A stretch of 64,000 bases of DNA, from assembly GCA_905178155.1 (NCBI GenBank), contig CAJINV010000003.1:7673882-7737881 (forward strand), given 5' to 3'. The translations under genes were made by a program, and so were the position numbers. The DNA is from Amoebophrya sp. A120. Taxonomy: Eukaryota; Sar; Dinophyceae; Syndiniales; Amoebophryaceae. Numbering within the stretch: the first letter of the stretch is position 1; every line of letters begins with the position of its first letter. The notes under the pieces are model-generated. The model worked only from the letters and a program-made list of their open reading frames with translations, made no database searches and was not told the origin of the DNA. Shown piece by piece: positions 10,845 to 22,800 of the stretch.

Positions 10845-13800
10845 TCACGATCTAGTCAGCGGCTTCCAGTCTGGGCGTGGCTGCGGCTTCTCCTTTTCCT
10901 TCTGGAGTAACCCCAACTGGATCTGCTGCAGACTTTCGAAGCCCCCGAAGTTCCGCACAAGTGTGCGGTAGGTCTCCGACCCGGCGAGCTTCGTCACGCA
11001 AACGCCGGCATTTTTCTGAGCCGGCCCGCTCTCCTTGCGTAGGTACTCGATAAAAGGCTCCACCACGCCGCCTAGGCCGAAGGTTTTCTTTCCGATTTTT
11101 TCAAAGTCTACCAGCTTCTCAAACAGCACCGCCAGGTTCCCGCGGCAGTTCGTCTGCATCTTCTTCACCTTGTCCGTTTCGGTCGGGGAACAATACTCCG
11201 TTGGCTTCAGGAAGCACACGAGACGCACCAGATTGGGCAGAAAGGTCTTGCGCGGGTCGACCGCGCCCGGACTCGCCGGTGCCTCGCGCACGAACAGCAG
11301 CTGGAACTTCGGCACCTTGCACACGCAGCTGGAACCAAGTTTCACGTACGCCTCGAGGTACTTCATTTGTTCCTCGTCGTCCAGATTCACCTCCCCGTGG
11401 TCCTTGTTCTTCACAATATCCTGGAAAGCAAACGCCTTGTCCACCGCTCGAAATAGCACCTCGGCAAACTCTTCCGTGACGCTGGTTGGCTCCGCGAGAA
11501 CGACTTTTTGCCTGCATAAAGTGTGAAAAACTTTCTGGCAGCATCGTAAAAGCAGTTCTTAAATCATACTTACTCCTCGAAACCAGCTCACGGATGATCT
11601 CCGACGAAAATGCTAGCCTTCAATGACAAAAACGTAGTATATTTTATAAAAACCGGTCTTTTACGAGATATTTGCGGCTCGCATTCGGCCCTCGTCGGTC
11701 CCGTGCTGCAGGTAGTGTGCAAGGCTCTCCTTCCCCTTGGCTGCGACAAGAGGTCGCGCAGCGGCCGAAACGTTTACAAGATTCTGGAGGGCGCCAAGAT
11801 ACTGTTCTTTCAAGTCGCTCAGACGCCCTGAGGGTAGTAGCTGTGTTACCCCTTCGTTTTTCGCGTACTCGGCTAGGACGTTGAGCAGCGGGTCCAGGCA
11901 GCGCTGTGAAGGGCAGTTATTGCTTTTTAGTATATTGAATTATTATACTTACTTACTTGGTGTACAATGGAGCATGGTTTGGTATCCGGAGGTGCTAGAG
12001 GTTCGAGACTTTGTCTTGTGCACGCCGGCACATCAGAACGGTCTCCTCTCCGATTTTGCTGGCAGCAGCAGCATATAGAGTACTTTGTTGAGAAATTTGC
12101 TTTCAAAAGTCGTACCTCCACTGCGAGAGTCGTGAAAACTGCGTCGGTCTTTCCCATCTCGTTTGCGACAAGGTTGCAAAACAGGTTCAGGGCTGCACTC
12201 TTCCAGTTCATGGGATCGAGTTTCTTTACGATGGATTCGATGATGAGCTCCTTCTCCGATACCAATACCGTTCGGAACTTCTTGCAGTGAAGTTGCAGGT
12301 TGCAAAGAATCTGTTGTCAATTCGATTACGGCGCAACATGGAGTTTGATTTCTGCCATGACAGGTATTCATTCATACATAAACACGCAAAAGCGGTCCCC
12401 GTTTCCGTCGAAACCCGAAAGTGTGGGGCTTCATCAAGAGTTGTACTCGTCGATAAATGATAAAGCCAAAGGCAATATTATCTACAGAAGTGCTGCCAAC
12501 AAATCATTTACCGCCAGAACATAATCGCGCGCGCAGGGCTGCAGCATCATTTCAAAGGACATGTCGTTTTCTAGAATCTGCTCCGGTCGCTCGAGAATTT
12601 TCTCTGCGTGTGGTGGCATCAGGTTTTCCTTCGAATCCACCCGGAGCACGTCAAACAACGGACCCAATCTCTCGGGATACCGCAAGACGAATTCCTAGAT
12701 TGGTTGTTTCAGTGACGAGAAATAGCACATTCATATCAAGGCAACGCAAAGTGAACTGGGGCAACATGGTGAAAGCCAAAGCTCCAACATTCCAAGATCC
12801 TGCATGAGAGTCTTAGGGATAGTCTCTCTGCTGGTCGAGTAGAATCAAACGCCTCGCCCAAGGATAGTACCGTAAGAAACTTTGGCAAGAAATCATGTAA
12901 GTAGTACCGCCATGGCTTGGCTGCTTTGCGCCCGGTGGCTCATGTGATCCATCAGCTTTAAGATGTCGTAGGGGGCCACCGATATGACTGGCCACAAGTG
13001 CCGTGCCGCTGGTGCGCAAAGTTCGCAGTGGAAGTCGCTCTCGCCGCACAGAGGAAGCAGCAGGCCCACGATTCGCTTGATGCTAGCCACGGTGTGCGTA
13101 GTTTCGCTTGCTTTTTCATCTGCGCGCTTCGACGATGTGTCCCCTGTGTTTTGCTGCTTGGGCGCGTATTTCTCCTTCGTCGCGCTTGCGTCCGCACTTT
13201 GCGTCTTCCACCGGTTAGAGAGCGTTTCTAGCTCTGCGAGCAGCAGGTCCAGCTGCGACTTCTGTTCCGTGCTTGCCCGCGCGCAGAACAACACTCGCTT
13301 TTCCTTCTCCTTTTCCAGCTGTACCATCAGCTTCAGGTACTCGCGCTGTGATAAATCGGAAATAGCGGTCGCGGAGGCGGATCTGATCGATCTAGCCGAC
13401 GACGACGACGAGCTAGATGAGGACCCGTTATTTGTTGCTGCAGTCGAGGATAATTCCGTGACCTTGCCGGTACCATTATTTTCATCTTCTTCTTTCGGCA
13501 ACAGGGTCTCGTTTTTCTGTTCCTCGTTTATTTCTTCGTCCTCTTCGTCGGAAGAATCCGCTTCGATTGCAATCCTGCGCATGGCAAAGTCATTTCCGCC
13601 TTCCCCAGACGCGGGCGCCTTTGCCGCTTCCGTTTCCGACGCGGTCGTCGCCGACGAAGATTTCGAATTTCTCGTCGAGGAGGAGGCACAATTTGCGGGA
13701 GGTGCGTCTTTCTTTTCCTCTGAAACATCCTCCTGCAACGAGGCTGCAAGGAAGGCCTGCTGCTTTTGCTTTTCCTCGGCGAGGCGGTTTCGCACTTCCG

Positions 13801-15805
13801 CAGAGTAGCGGGCCTCCGCCGCCGCCTCCTTAGACTTCTTCAGCAGGGCTTTCGCCTCCGCATTCTTCGGGTCTAGCTTCAGTGCCTCCTCCAGGTCCTC
13901 CACGGCCTTTTGCCACTCGTGCAACCCCCGGTACCCGAGCGCGCGCCGCGAAAACGCCTTGAAGCAGAGGTCCTTGGACTTCTCGAAACCGTCTTCGAAG
14001 ATCTCGCACAGCTCGAGCAGCTTGCTGCTGCTGTCCACGGCATCCTGGTACCGGTACGCCTTCACCTCTGCCAACGCCTTGTTCGTCTATCCTGCGCAAA
14101 GCCGTACGTACCCACCCCATACGCACGACGCAAGCACCTCCACTAGACAAAAAATCCAGCAGCTTCATTGCTAACTGCGCATGATGACAAACATGGACAC
14201 TCTACTTGAGAAACAAACTGCGCGGGTGCGACCACTTGGGACATGCAGCGTTGCAGTCGCGTGCAAAATTGATTGCAGCAGCATTCAAAGATCCCCTTCC
14301 GCTTCCACTATGTGATTTTTAGAGCAAAAAAACTTTCGACAAGGCAGATATGTAGTAAATGCAAAATCCAAAAAATAGAACTGAGAAGACCAGGTCATTG
14401 TAGCCAGGGCGAGCTGCTGTACAAGCGCCAGACAAGTGACAGGTGTGCTGGGACAAGCAAATTCAGTCCCTAGTATGTATGCGCGACAAGTCTGAGGTGT
14501 TGTGCGTTTTTAGGCAGGATAGCGTCCACAAGGGCTTCAGATCCTTCTGGTACTCCAGACCCTGCTGGTACGTGTCGATGGCCCTCACGAAGTCCCCCTT
14601 CTGCAGCAGCGCGTTCCCCTCATCCTTGCACCGCGTCGCCTGCAGGTGCCGTTCCTGCCGCTCCTTGTTGCGCTTCTTCATGTCAGCGTCCAGCGCTTTG
14701 AACTGCGGATCGTCTGCGAGTACAGCATTGTGTTCGATTTGAATAGGGTATAATTTCAACTACAGACATCATGGGTGCATCATCTACAACCGGCTGCAGC
14801 AGGTCCCTCTATGTCATATCCGGTTGTAACAACGGCGCAATAAAACATCACGTAGTTATAACTGGACGAGCATGATGAATTCAGTACTATTTTTGTCCTC
14901 TATCAAAGAAGCTCACCTTTGGGTAAAACGGGCTCCATGTTTTCTTCGTCCTCCCCGTCCGAATCCGGTTCCCAGTACTCCCACGCCTTGTAGTTGATCA
15001 CCTTGCTTTTGCCCAGCAGACTTTGGGACTTCTTCCACCGCACCCACTTATCCTTCCGCACTTGGTGCTTCGCCTTTTCCTCCTTGTAGTCGTCCAGTTT
15101 GGCGTACAGCTCCTTGTGGCGCGCCTCCTTGGTCATGAGCGGCCCCTTCTTGCAGCGCGTGCAGTTCTCCAAGCGGTCGGTCAGGTACTCGGTGAAGCAG
15201 AACTTGCAAAAAAGCAGGTAGTCGTCCGCCTGACCCTTGCCGTCACGGCCGTAAAGCAGTTTCTCCTCGCTCTTCCGGATCTGCTCCGCAATGCGGAGCT
15301 CGCGCACTTTCTTCTCAAACTCCTTCTGCTTTTCCGTCTCGGCGGTTTTCGCCGCCTCTTGCTGGTCGAAGGCGTCAAAGTCGGTGATTTTCCCGGACAC
15401 GATGTCCTTGACCTTTTGCGAGACATCGTCCACATCGTGCAGAAAGTTCTGGTACGCTCGGTCAATCTACTGTATCACCAGAAAAAAATCTTGAACGGTA
15501 AATGCAGATTCATTTATTTTTTCACCTCTCGTGGTCGCACCTTCACGAGTGTTATATCTTTTTAGGGCGCAGGAGCGTGAATTGTGCAGTGTAGCGATTG
15601 CGATTCATAACGCCGTTGTTTTGTTATCAAAAATACAAGTGCCTTGGCTCAAGAGTTTTATTCTAGTCATATCTGCAGGATTCATCTGCTCCAGATCTTC
15701 CTTGTTGAAGCGCGGCGCTATAGGCAACCCGGACGATGAAGACGCCGACCCCGTCGTCGGGGGGCCGAGAATCTTCTCCACGTCAATCTCTTCGGTGGGC
15801 GCCAT
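10845..15805 (-). CDS. TTC12-like TPR and armadillo protein
   Basis: TTC12 is a cytoplasmic factor for assembly of ciliary dynein arms, and this protein probably has that role. Exons on the minus strand: 15805 to about 15660 (MAPTEEIDVEKILG); 15466-14917 (YQNFLHDVDDVSQKV, like the TTC12 N-terminus, then a charged region with a possible CxxC...CxxC cluster); 14713-14526 (first TPR, CKDEGNALLQKGDFVRAIDTY); 14086-12908 (TPRs, ALGYRGLHEWQKAVEDLEEA, then a long low-complexity Ser/Glu linker absent from animal TTC12); about 12697-12490; about 12270-12110; about 11910-11660; and about 11515-10845, the last four being helical armadillo-like repeats. The C-terminal NAGVCVTKLAGSETYRTLVR resembles the end of animal TTC12. 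Most introns look GT-AG, but the 14087-14525 intron is an inverted-repeat element. The exon 1/2 junction is uncertain. An UNC45-like chaperone is a less likely alternative. Confidence 0.65.
14087..14522 (-). mobile_element. Introner-like element within the TPR region
   Basis: Ends CTATCCTGC (14087-14095) and GCAGGATAG (14514-14522) are perfect inverted repeats, flanked by direct repeat CGT (14084-14086, 14523-14525). On the minus strand excision gives LW-T-NKALAEVK in frame across a TPR. No placement of the borders inside the duplication gives GT-AG; AC-AG is the nearest. Confidence 0.8.
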
Positions 15806-16608
15806 GGTGCGTCGTGGTGAGGTGTAACTGAGTGAAGGCAACCCGAAATACAGGCAAAGACAGACTCTATCGAATCTTCTACGTTTTGAAATCAGCTAGT
15901 TGCAGGTCGTGTCTGTGTCGGCGCGGAACGACCGTTGCGCACGAAAATTTGATGTCTGGCGAATAGCGGACGGTTCGACGACAAGAATTGCGCGATCGCG
16001 CGTCGCTGTTATATATAAGCGACATTTCATCCGAACCCTCTTTCTTCTGGTGGCTCTCCCAGGTCAAAATCACTGACATACACGTCCCAGCCTCAGTACC
16101 ATTGAATTCCACAGCCTCGGTAGCGACCGCAACGCAATCGCCGCTACTCGGCAACAGAGTGCTGTAGTTAATGAGGCGGACGATACGCTTACTCGCCAAC
16201 ACCAAAAATAGCATGATACTGGCGAACGACCATTACCAGAAATAGTAGTGCGCAACGAGTCTACGCTCAATAAATCGATACGCCGTAGTCTATGATGGAT
16301 AAGCGCCACAATCCAGGTCATCGCTGTGCACTTCAGTAGGCCGGCGCATGGGAATCAATCCTATTTTATTTCGCTGTTAGCCGAACGTCTTTTAAAAACT
16401 TTAACTTTTTGTTTTCATTTCCTGGATACAGTTTCATTTTCTGACATTCTGCTCCATTTCATTCACAATCCCATATCAACACAGGAAACCTTCCATCGCA
16501 TATCATAAACTAGTGCTCTTGCATAGTGAGTCTGAGTGCAGCCACAAATAAGTAGGCCGCATTACCCCGAAGGCACTTTGTCGCTCGGCGGCCTCTTGTT
16601 TTACTTCT
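15806..16608. other. Intergenic region upstream of TTC12-like gene
   Basis: Expected to hold the promoter of the TTC12-like gene and the 3' UTR of the histidine phosphatase gene. No ORF, RNA gene or repeat is supported. Confidence 0.5.
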
Positions 16609-17993
16609 TCACGCGGTTTTCTTGCTGCTAGGGCGCTCGAAGCCTTTGTAGACTTCGTGGATACTGCCTGCCGGAATGCGGCAGAAGGGCTGGCCGGTCG
16701 TGTCCGAGACGCACAGCTGAAGTTTGAAACTTACGAGACCCCCGTTAGCAATTTTCCGCGTTTTGGCGAGCATTGCCAGCTCCGGCTCCTCGGTGGGTGG
16801 AAGGTACAGGTTGAAGAAGTGCTTGAACCACAAGGAGTGCCCCGCGACGACGAGGGGCTTTTCTACTGCGCCCGTGCCGCGGAAAACCGAGTTTGAACCC
16901 TCCCGCTCTCCCGCGAATTCGCGAAGCCGCGTCAACCCCGTCCGTGAGAGCGTTTTGTTCCCATCGAATTGCGACACGTCTAAGTTCCGCCGGTACATGC
17001 TCGCGCACACCGGGTACTTGGCCTCTTCCACGGCGCTCACGGTCGGAATCTCTCGGGCTTGCGTCATACCTTGGGTGGGGTGGGGGCAAGTGGGGGTGAA
17101 GGGCGTTCGTTTTGCCTTTCCAGAAGTAAGCACCTAAAGCAGACGGAATGCACACCAGGCCGAGATTTCTTGAAAATTAATTCTTGCTGTACTCGCTGTA
17201 TCCACGTTCCGGGATATTTCCTGGAGGCAGTGAAGTACTCGCACTTTTTTCGTGCGCAAACGACGTGGGAACGCGAGGAGCAGTGTTGAGATTGCCCGTC
17301 GCAGGGGACTGGTGACAAATTCCGCGTCACTGGGCACCCTAGCCTCGACATCGTCCGCCATCTCTGACGCCTGGCGCAGACCTAGGGAGATCATATTTCC
17401 ATTTTTTTGATCGCGACGCCTGCACAATGACAAACCCTGCCTGTGCGAGAAATGTGTGCCTAGCATTTGATGAGTACATGGCCTTAGATGGCAGCTGAAC
17501 CGCGTGACCGGCGGGTCTTTGGCTTCGGAGAGAGGGTAGGTATACCTTCGCCGTTGAGCGGGGAGTCCAGGAACAGCGAGTCGGCAAACCCGAGCAGAAG
17601 TTCCCGGACGAACGCGACGACGAGCCTGAAAGGTGCTGCGACCACGGGTTTTTTGTTAAACACCCAGTTCCACTCGCTCTCACCGTGTCGCAGGAAGTAC
17701 ACTTGCCGCTCGCGAATCACCCGCCCCTGCAACTGCGCGGCGCTCGGGGGCTTCGCCTTTTTCAGCCCTTTTGCGTCCGAGGACACAATCATGTAGACCA
17801 CGAAACGCAGCCAGGTAAGCGCGTAGGGCACGTATGACAGCAGAAACACGAAGGTCAATACCGTCGCGGTTGTTCCGAGGATAGGGCTCGCGGTTGCGAA
17901 TGCGCGCGCGGTGCTCAACCCGACCTGCGCGACGTCGACTGCTGCTTCCATTGCGGCGCCAACCGGCGAGTCGGCCCCGCCGCCCCACGACAT
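16609..17993 (-). CDS. Membrane-anchored histidine phosphatase (phosphoglycerate mutase-like)
   Basis: A phosphatase of the histidine phosphatase superfamily; the substrate cannot be told from sequence. Exon 1 (17993-17546) starts at ATG, has an N-terminal hydrophobic span (TATVLTFVFLLSYVPYALTW) that should anchor it in a membrane, then the catalytic RHG motif (VYFLRHGESEWN) and DSPLNGEG. Exon 2 (17381-17193) continues LRQASEMADDV, then FVTSPLRRAI (phosphate-binding arginine) and CLQEISRNVDT. Exon 3 (17069-16609) holds the second catalytic histidine in VVAGHSLWFKHFF. The first intron is GT-AG and preserves the phase; the second is GT...AAG by my reading. All core catalytic motifs are present, so it should be active. 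Confidence 0.82.
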
Positions 17994-18308
17994 CCTGAAT
18001 AGAGAAGAAGACAGTCGGCCGCCTTGGAACGACTCAAACTAGCACAAGAACGAGAAAACGGCTCCAGCTCGAGGAGACCTGCACTCTGGCCGCGCTTCGG
18101 TCGCGCAACCAAGTCGGCTTCAGATGCAGCACTTAACTCTAGGATCGACAAGACTAGCGCATTGCTTAGAGTTGGGGGCGGTTCCTTTCCCGGACAGGCG
18201 CTGAAACTTGATGGGCGTTGCTAACCAAGGGACGCAGAACACTTGTAAAAATCGTGCCCGAGTGGCGTCCGGCACGGAGCCGCGGAGCGTCGCTTCTCGC
18301 CGGACGAG
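17994..18308. other. 5' region of the histidine phosphatase gene, start of strand-switch zone
   Basis: No ORF is supported here. It should contain the minus-strand promoter of the phosphatase gene, and it leads directly into the minisatellite that borders the retrotransposon. Confidence 0.4.
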
Positions 18309-18738
18309 ATGACCGAAGCAGTCCCGCGCCAGCTGACCACAAGATGGCACTGGCGGCCCGGCGGGGGACGGGGGGGGGGGAGCTTCCGCGGCGGGTCGCG
18401 TCGCGGACCGGGAAGGGCGCCGACACCGTACACCCCGCAGCCCAGGGGCCCGCCGGCGCAAAGTACCGCGATCCCGGAGCCCGACGGCGGAAAGGACCGC
18501 ACTCCCGGGGCCGGCCGGCACAAGATACTGCGTCCCGGGGGCCGACTGGCGCAAAATGATGTATCCTCCAGGCTGGAGAGCCCTGGGGCCTGCAGGTGGA
18601 CAATTCCGCAACCACAGGGCCCACCGAAGTACAATATCGCAACCTGAGAGCTTCCCGGCGCAAAGTATCGCAACAAGTGGTCCGCTCCTTGTAAAAGAAT
18701 GACACTGTCGGGCCCACAGCTGGTCCAAAATACTGTGA
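18309..18738. repeat. Degenerate GC-rich minisatellite, left flank of the retrotransposon
   Basis: Units of about 35-38 bp repeat imperfectly, with a core like GGCGCAAAGTACCGCGATCCC or GGCACAAGATACTGCGTCCC. The array stops at the left target-site duplication (CCTAG, 18739-18743). Open frames here come from repetition and lack domain content. Confidence 0.7.
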
Positions 18739-18743
18739 CCTAG
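18739..18743. repeat. Target-site duplication, left copy (CCTAG)
   Basis: CCTAG directly precedes the TGTCA start of the left LTR and recurs directly after the TGACA end of the right LTR at 36741-36745. Five bases is a typical Ty1/copia integrase duplication. Confidence 0.9.
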
Positions 18744-19182
18744 TGTCAAAATCCTCCCAGATTTCACCAGTAAACCAGCAATAACTGCGAAACTGGCCAA
18801 AACTTTTCTGGCAACAACTTCCACGGGAGCAGTAAAGTTCTGCCAAGGCGAAGCAGGAATACGGGAAGTTTTGGACTTGGTGGATATCTTGCGGCTAAGA
18901 CGTCCGCTGTGGCTGTACTCGGGCGACCGTGCGGCGTGGCTGTATATACACCACACCGCACCAAGGAAGCAGTTACTTGGGGCACTCACTCAGAAAGGTG
19001 GGCCAGGTTTAGCATCTCTTACGGGAGAACGCCATACCTGGTATGCAGACGGTACAGGCATCCGCTGCTACGCGGACAACGTCAAAAATGGTCCAGATAC
19101 CGCGGGAAAGTTTTTCCCCCTTGCCACCGAATTTCCTGCGCGAAGATTCTGGAAAGGTGAAAGCAAGTTGGAAATTGTGTAA
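18744..19182 (+). pseudogene. LTR copy of the pol C-terminus, truncated
   Basis: Reads the same protein as the end of the pol ORF at 30244-30772, but it has no RT or RNase H in front. A TAA stop at 19180-19182 replaces the GAA seen in the right LTR. In a left LTR this segment has no use as coding sequence, so decay is expected. Confidence 0.8.
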
Positions 19183-19883
19183 GAACGAGGAAACCTGCAG
19201 CGGTTTGCGCGACAGCTGCCGGAAAAGGATCCAGCGTCGTGGGTATCGGGAAGTCAGGAAGAGTCACAATAAGTCTTCTATTGGTGTTTATAAAAAGTCC
19301 CTATTCTTTTCAGGGAACAGCTTCAGGCTTAACAATTAGAAGAGAAAGAGAATAAGTGGCCAACTCTTTTCGAAAAGATCCACGCGTGGAGATCATCTTC
19401 GTGCTTATTTTTTGTGACAAAAAGATGAACTCTTCAGCAAGTTACTCAGAAAAGGAAAAGAAGACGTCTTTATCATCTGTGGAAGCGTCTTCTCATAAAA
19501 AGATCTACACTTTCTGCGTGCGAGCATTGGGCAGATCTTAGCTGCTGTCTCATTGGTTGGCGGTTTTGGTGGTCGTGCTTGTTTTTGAAATTATCATTAA
19601 GAATTTCTTTTCAGGGAAAATCATTTTCAAGCGGCTGTATCTTTCTTCAGGCGACAAAAAGATTTAAGATTGGAGCAAAAGCAAAAAAGTGAATCAACGC
19701 TACTTATTTGAAACAGGCGACACATCTCCACTGCAGTCATTCTTTGCATCCTTTTAAATACAGCGACTATTTACAGCGACAACTTTAAAGCGACTCTCTA
19801 AGCGACATTTTGAAAAAAACTTCCTTTGCTGTATCTCGAAAATAAACCCCAAAGATTAACTTAATCTGACTCCTTCCTGCACG
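19183..19883 (+). promoter_or_regulatory. Untranslated LTR stretch before the Gag-like ORF
   Basis: Non-coding in both LTRs, holding CCTTTTAAATACAGCGAC at about 19749 (about 31250 in the right copy). If transcription starts in this region, the Gag-like ORF would be the first gene of the genomic RNA. No start site is proven. Confidence 0.3.
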
Positions 19884-22800
19884 ATGCCGCCGAAGGCAAA
19901 GGCCAAGCCCAAGGCAAAGCCGCAGGTGAAGAGGCAGCCACGCAGCCATGGACTGCCTCCAGGACAACAGGCGCTGCCGAATCAGCAGGAACAACAGCCG
20001 CAACAGCAAGGAAATAACGCTGCTGGTCAGCTCCAGACTCCTGCGGGTTTTATCCCTATATTGGATCCGAGTGGTAATCTGGTAGGGATTCAGCAGCTGG
20101 CTCCGGCTGCTCCTGTGATCGCCAACCCCGGGGCTAAACCGAAGGCGGCTAGGGGAAGACCGCGTACGTCTAGTGGACATAAAAGACAGCTAAAGGCAAA
20201 ACGGCAGGCGAGGTGGAAGGAAAAGAAATTCGGGAAGAAGCAGTCAAAGAAGAAAGGAAAAGGGAGAAGGAGAGACGTGCTGTCTGATAGTTCGGAGTCG
20301 GAGGAAGAGAACAACAATTTTTTAGCAATCGAAAACGCACAAGGAGAAGGACTTCTTGCTATCGAGGATATTCCCCGTGACCCTCCGGTTGTCCAAGATG
20401 AAGCCAACGAATACGGCAACCGGTCTCCTGCTTTTGTCCCGGATCAAGGGCAAGAAAACGCAGGAGGAGAAGCACCAAGAAATGCGGGAATTATTAATGT
20501 ATCTATCACTCCGAACACAGGACCGGCTCCGTCCCCGCCTCCACCTCCGGTGTTGATTTTAGGAGCAAGCTCTTCTTCTGGGAGCCAGAATGTAGCACAA
20601 GGACATGCATCGTCTTCATCTTCTGGTGTACCGCGACCATTTCCGCTGCCGCAACTTCGTCCACGTATTCAGCCGAAGGCGAAAATTGGACAGTTGAACA
20701 TGTCCAGGATCAACCGTCTGTGTGCCGGTAAGCCTCCGAGCTCCGGGTCTGATTCTTCAAACAGCTCGGGATCTGACACGTGCACGGAGTCAGATGAGGA
20801 CGAAGAGGAGCACGCAATGCGAAAACAACAAAAATATTTAAACAAGGAAAACAGCAAAAAGCGGAAGCGCGGCTGCAGCTTTGACCGTGAAGAAGAAAGA
20901 GCTGTGCGTCGCGCGGAAACGGAAAGACGTTTTTGGCCTACCTATGGCGAGGATGATGACGAGGAGGAAGAAGAGGAAGAAGAAGGACAAGTGGATCTTC
21001 GTGGTGCAAAGTACGGACCAATTCTAGACATCGGAGATGATTTAAACGACTTTATTGTAGATGATCCTCTTGAAGCAGGAGTGGAAGAAGGAGAGGTGTT
21101 GGAAGACGGAGTTTACGTGTCGACTGTGTACGAAGATGCGCAACTGCGGATCACCATTATTCGTCGACCGGGAGAGCGGTGGCCAAAGGGTCTGCGGGTT
21201 TTCTGGAAGACGTCTAAACCTACGTTGACGTTGGAAGGATACAATCCGGAAAAATTCGACCGGTTTCTGTACCAAACAAAGGACACCGGTTTTGTTGACA
21301 AAACAGAACTCACGGAGTGGGCCCAAGTGATTGTCAACACAATTGACGGGCAGAATCGAACCTGGGATTATTTAACCGACTCTATGGTGGAAAACGACAA
21401 TGTGCTTGATTTTATCAAGTACATGCGGGGCCTTCAAGCAGCAGCTGCCTCCGCTCCTGTGCCCACAGCCTTGGACGAGTTAGATGACCTGTTCGCAGAT
21501 GACAACCCAGTCGCTCCGGCTGCAGTACAACCGTCTCCAACTGCTACTTCAGTTCAGACTTCTACCACGACAACGACTCATGCTCAACCCTCCACAAACA
21601 TCAGTTCAGCTCAGCCTTCGACAAACGTATCAAATACAACTGCGTCTTCATCAGTGGGTACGACGAAGAAAAAGGAGAAAAAGGAAACATTGCTGCCAAC
21701 CGAGTCAGATGAAGAGGGTGGAGACGAAAATGGGAATGAACCATCTCCAGAACAAGAACTCCCTGCCTCGGTGAGTCCTGAAAAATTAATTGAAGAAATT
21801 ATTTCCCCGACGGAAGCTCAACAAAACTTGACTCGCTTCCTGGGAAATAGCAGTGTCATTGTGGGAGGACGCACATCAGCGAGCGGCAGCAGTGCCAGTA
21901 GCGCTGCCGATGACGACCATCGCTACCCTCCTTTTCAGCTCGGAGAAGACATAGATTGGGATCCCTCCATGCCGTTGCCTGCCCCGTTTCCGACCATCAA
22001 CTCTCCGGCTCACAGTCCAGATGTGCAGCCAGAATCGGCCACGCAGAACGTTCTGCCTTTATCTGATTTGGACCATGCTCTTCCCGATCTGGACATTGCT
22101 ACCCTGGACCACCTGATCAATGTAACCGCGGAATTGGCGGGGCAAGAAAATGAAGACGTTCAAACCGGTTCGTCGCAGCTGCAACAACAGGCGTCTCAGG
22201 TTGAGCCGCTGGATCAGTCGATTTATGAACAAGTGGTGGCTGACCAACAGCTTGCGCTGGCATTGATGCAAGAGGAGCAAGCACTGGGACCGCTGGACAT
22301 TGGCACTACCTTAACGGGGGAGCGGTATAATGCAGATGTGCATCTACAAATCGCACCGAGCCCAGCGATGGCGTTTACTCCGGCATTGTTGCCGGGTGCT
22401 GCATCATCATCGTCTTCCGCGGCGCAGAACCACAACGACTTCCATCACCACAACATTGATCAACATTGGTCGGGAAGGAGACGCTCTAGATCAAGAAGGA
22501 GGCGATCAGTTTCTCGTGGAAGACGCAATAATGGGCTGCTAGCACGACGTACTCCGAGCAAGAAGTGGAGCAAGAGACATGATCCCTCCCACGCGCGGCG
22601 TAGGGAGTGCAAATACTTCTGTCAACTGCATGGTTGGAATACCACGCACGCCAGCGACGACTGTTATCGTCTAAACGACATTACGGAGTATGTGCAGGTA
22701 GAATGGAATCTGTGGGTTCCCTGGCACATCTATTGGAGGGATTACGCACATCTTTATTGGAACAACGCCGACGAGGAATGGAGAGATGAAGCAGTCGCAG

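Noticed and set aside
15640-15660. TTGGCTCAAG as a dinoflagellate spliced-leader relict
   Set aside because: Only about ten bases match the end of the leader, and it lies within the first exon/intron of the TTC12-like gene on the other strand.
18120-18989. Long minus-strand ORFs across the left minisatellite and LTR edge
   Set aside because: They run across the retrotransposon junction and the repeat array, with no domain.
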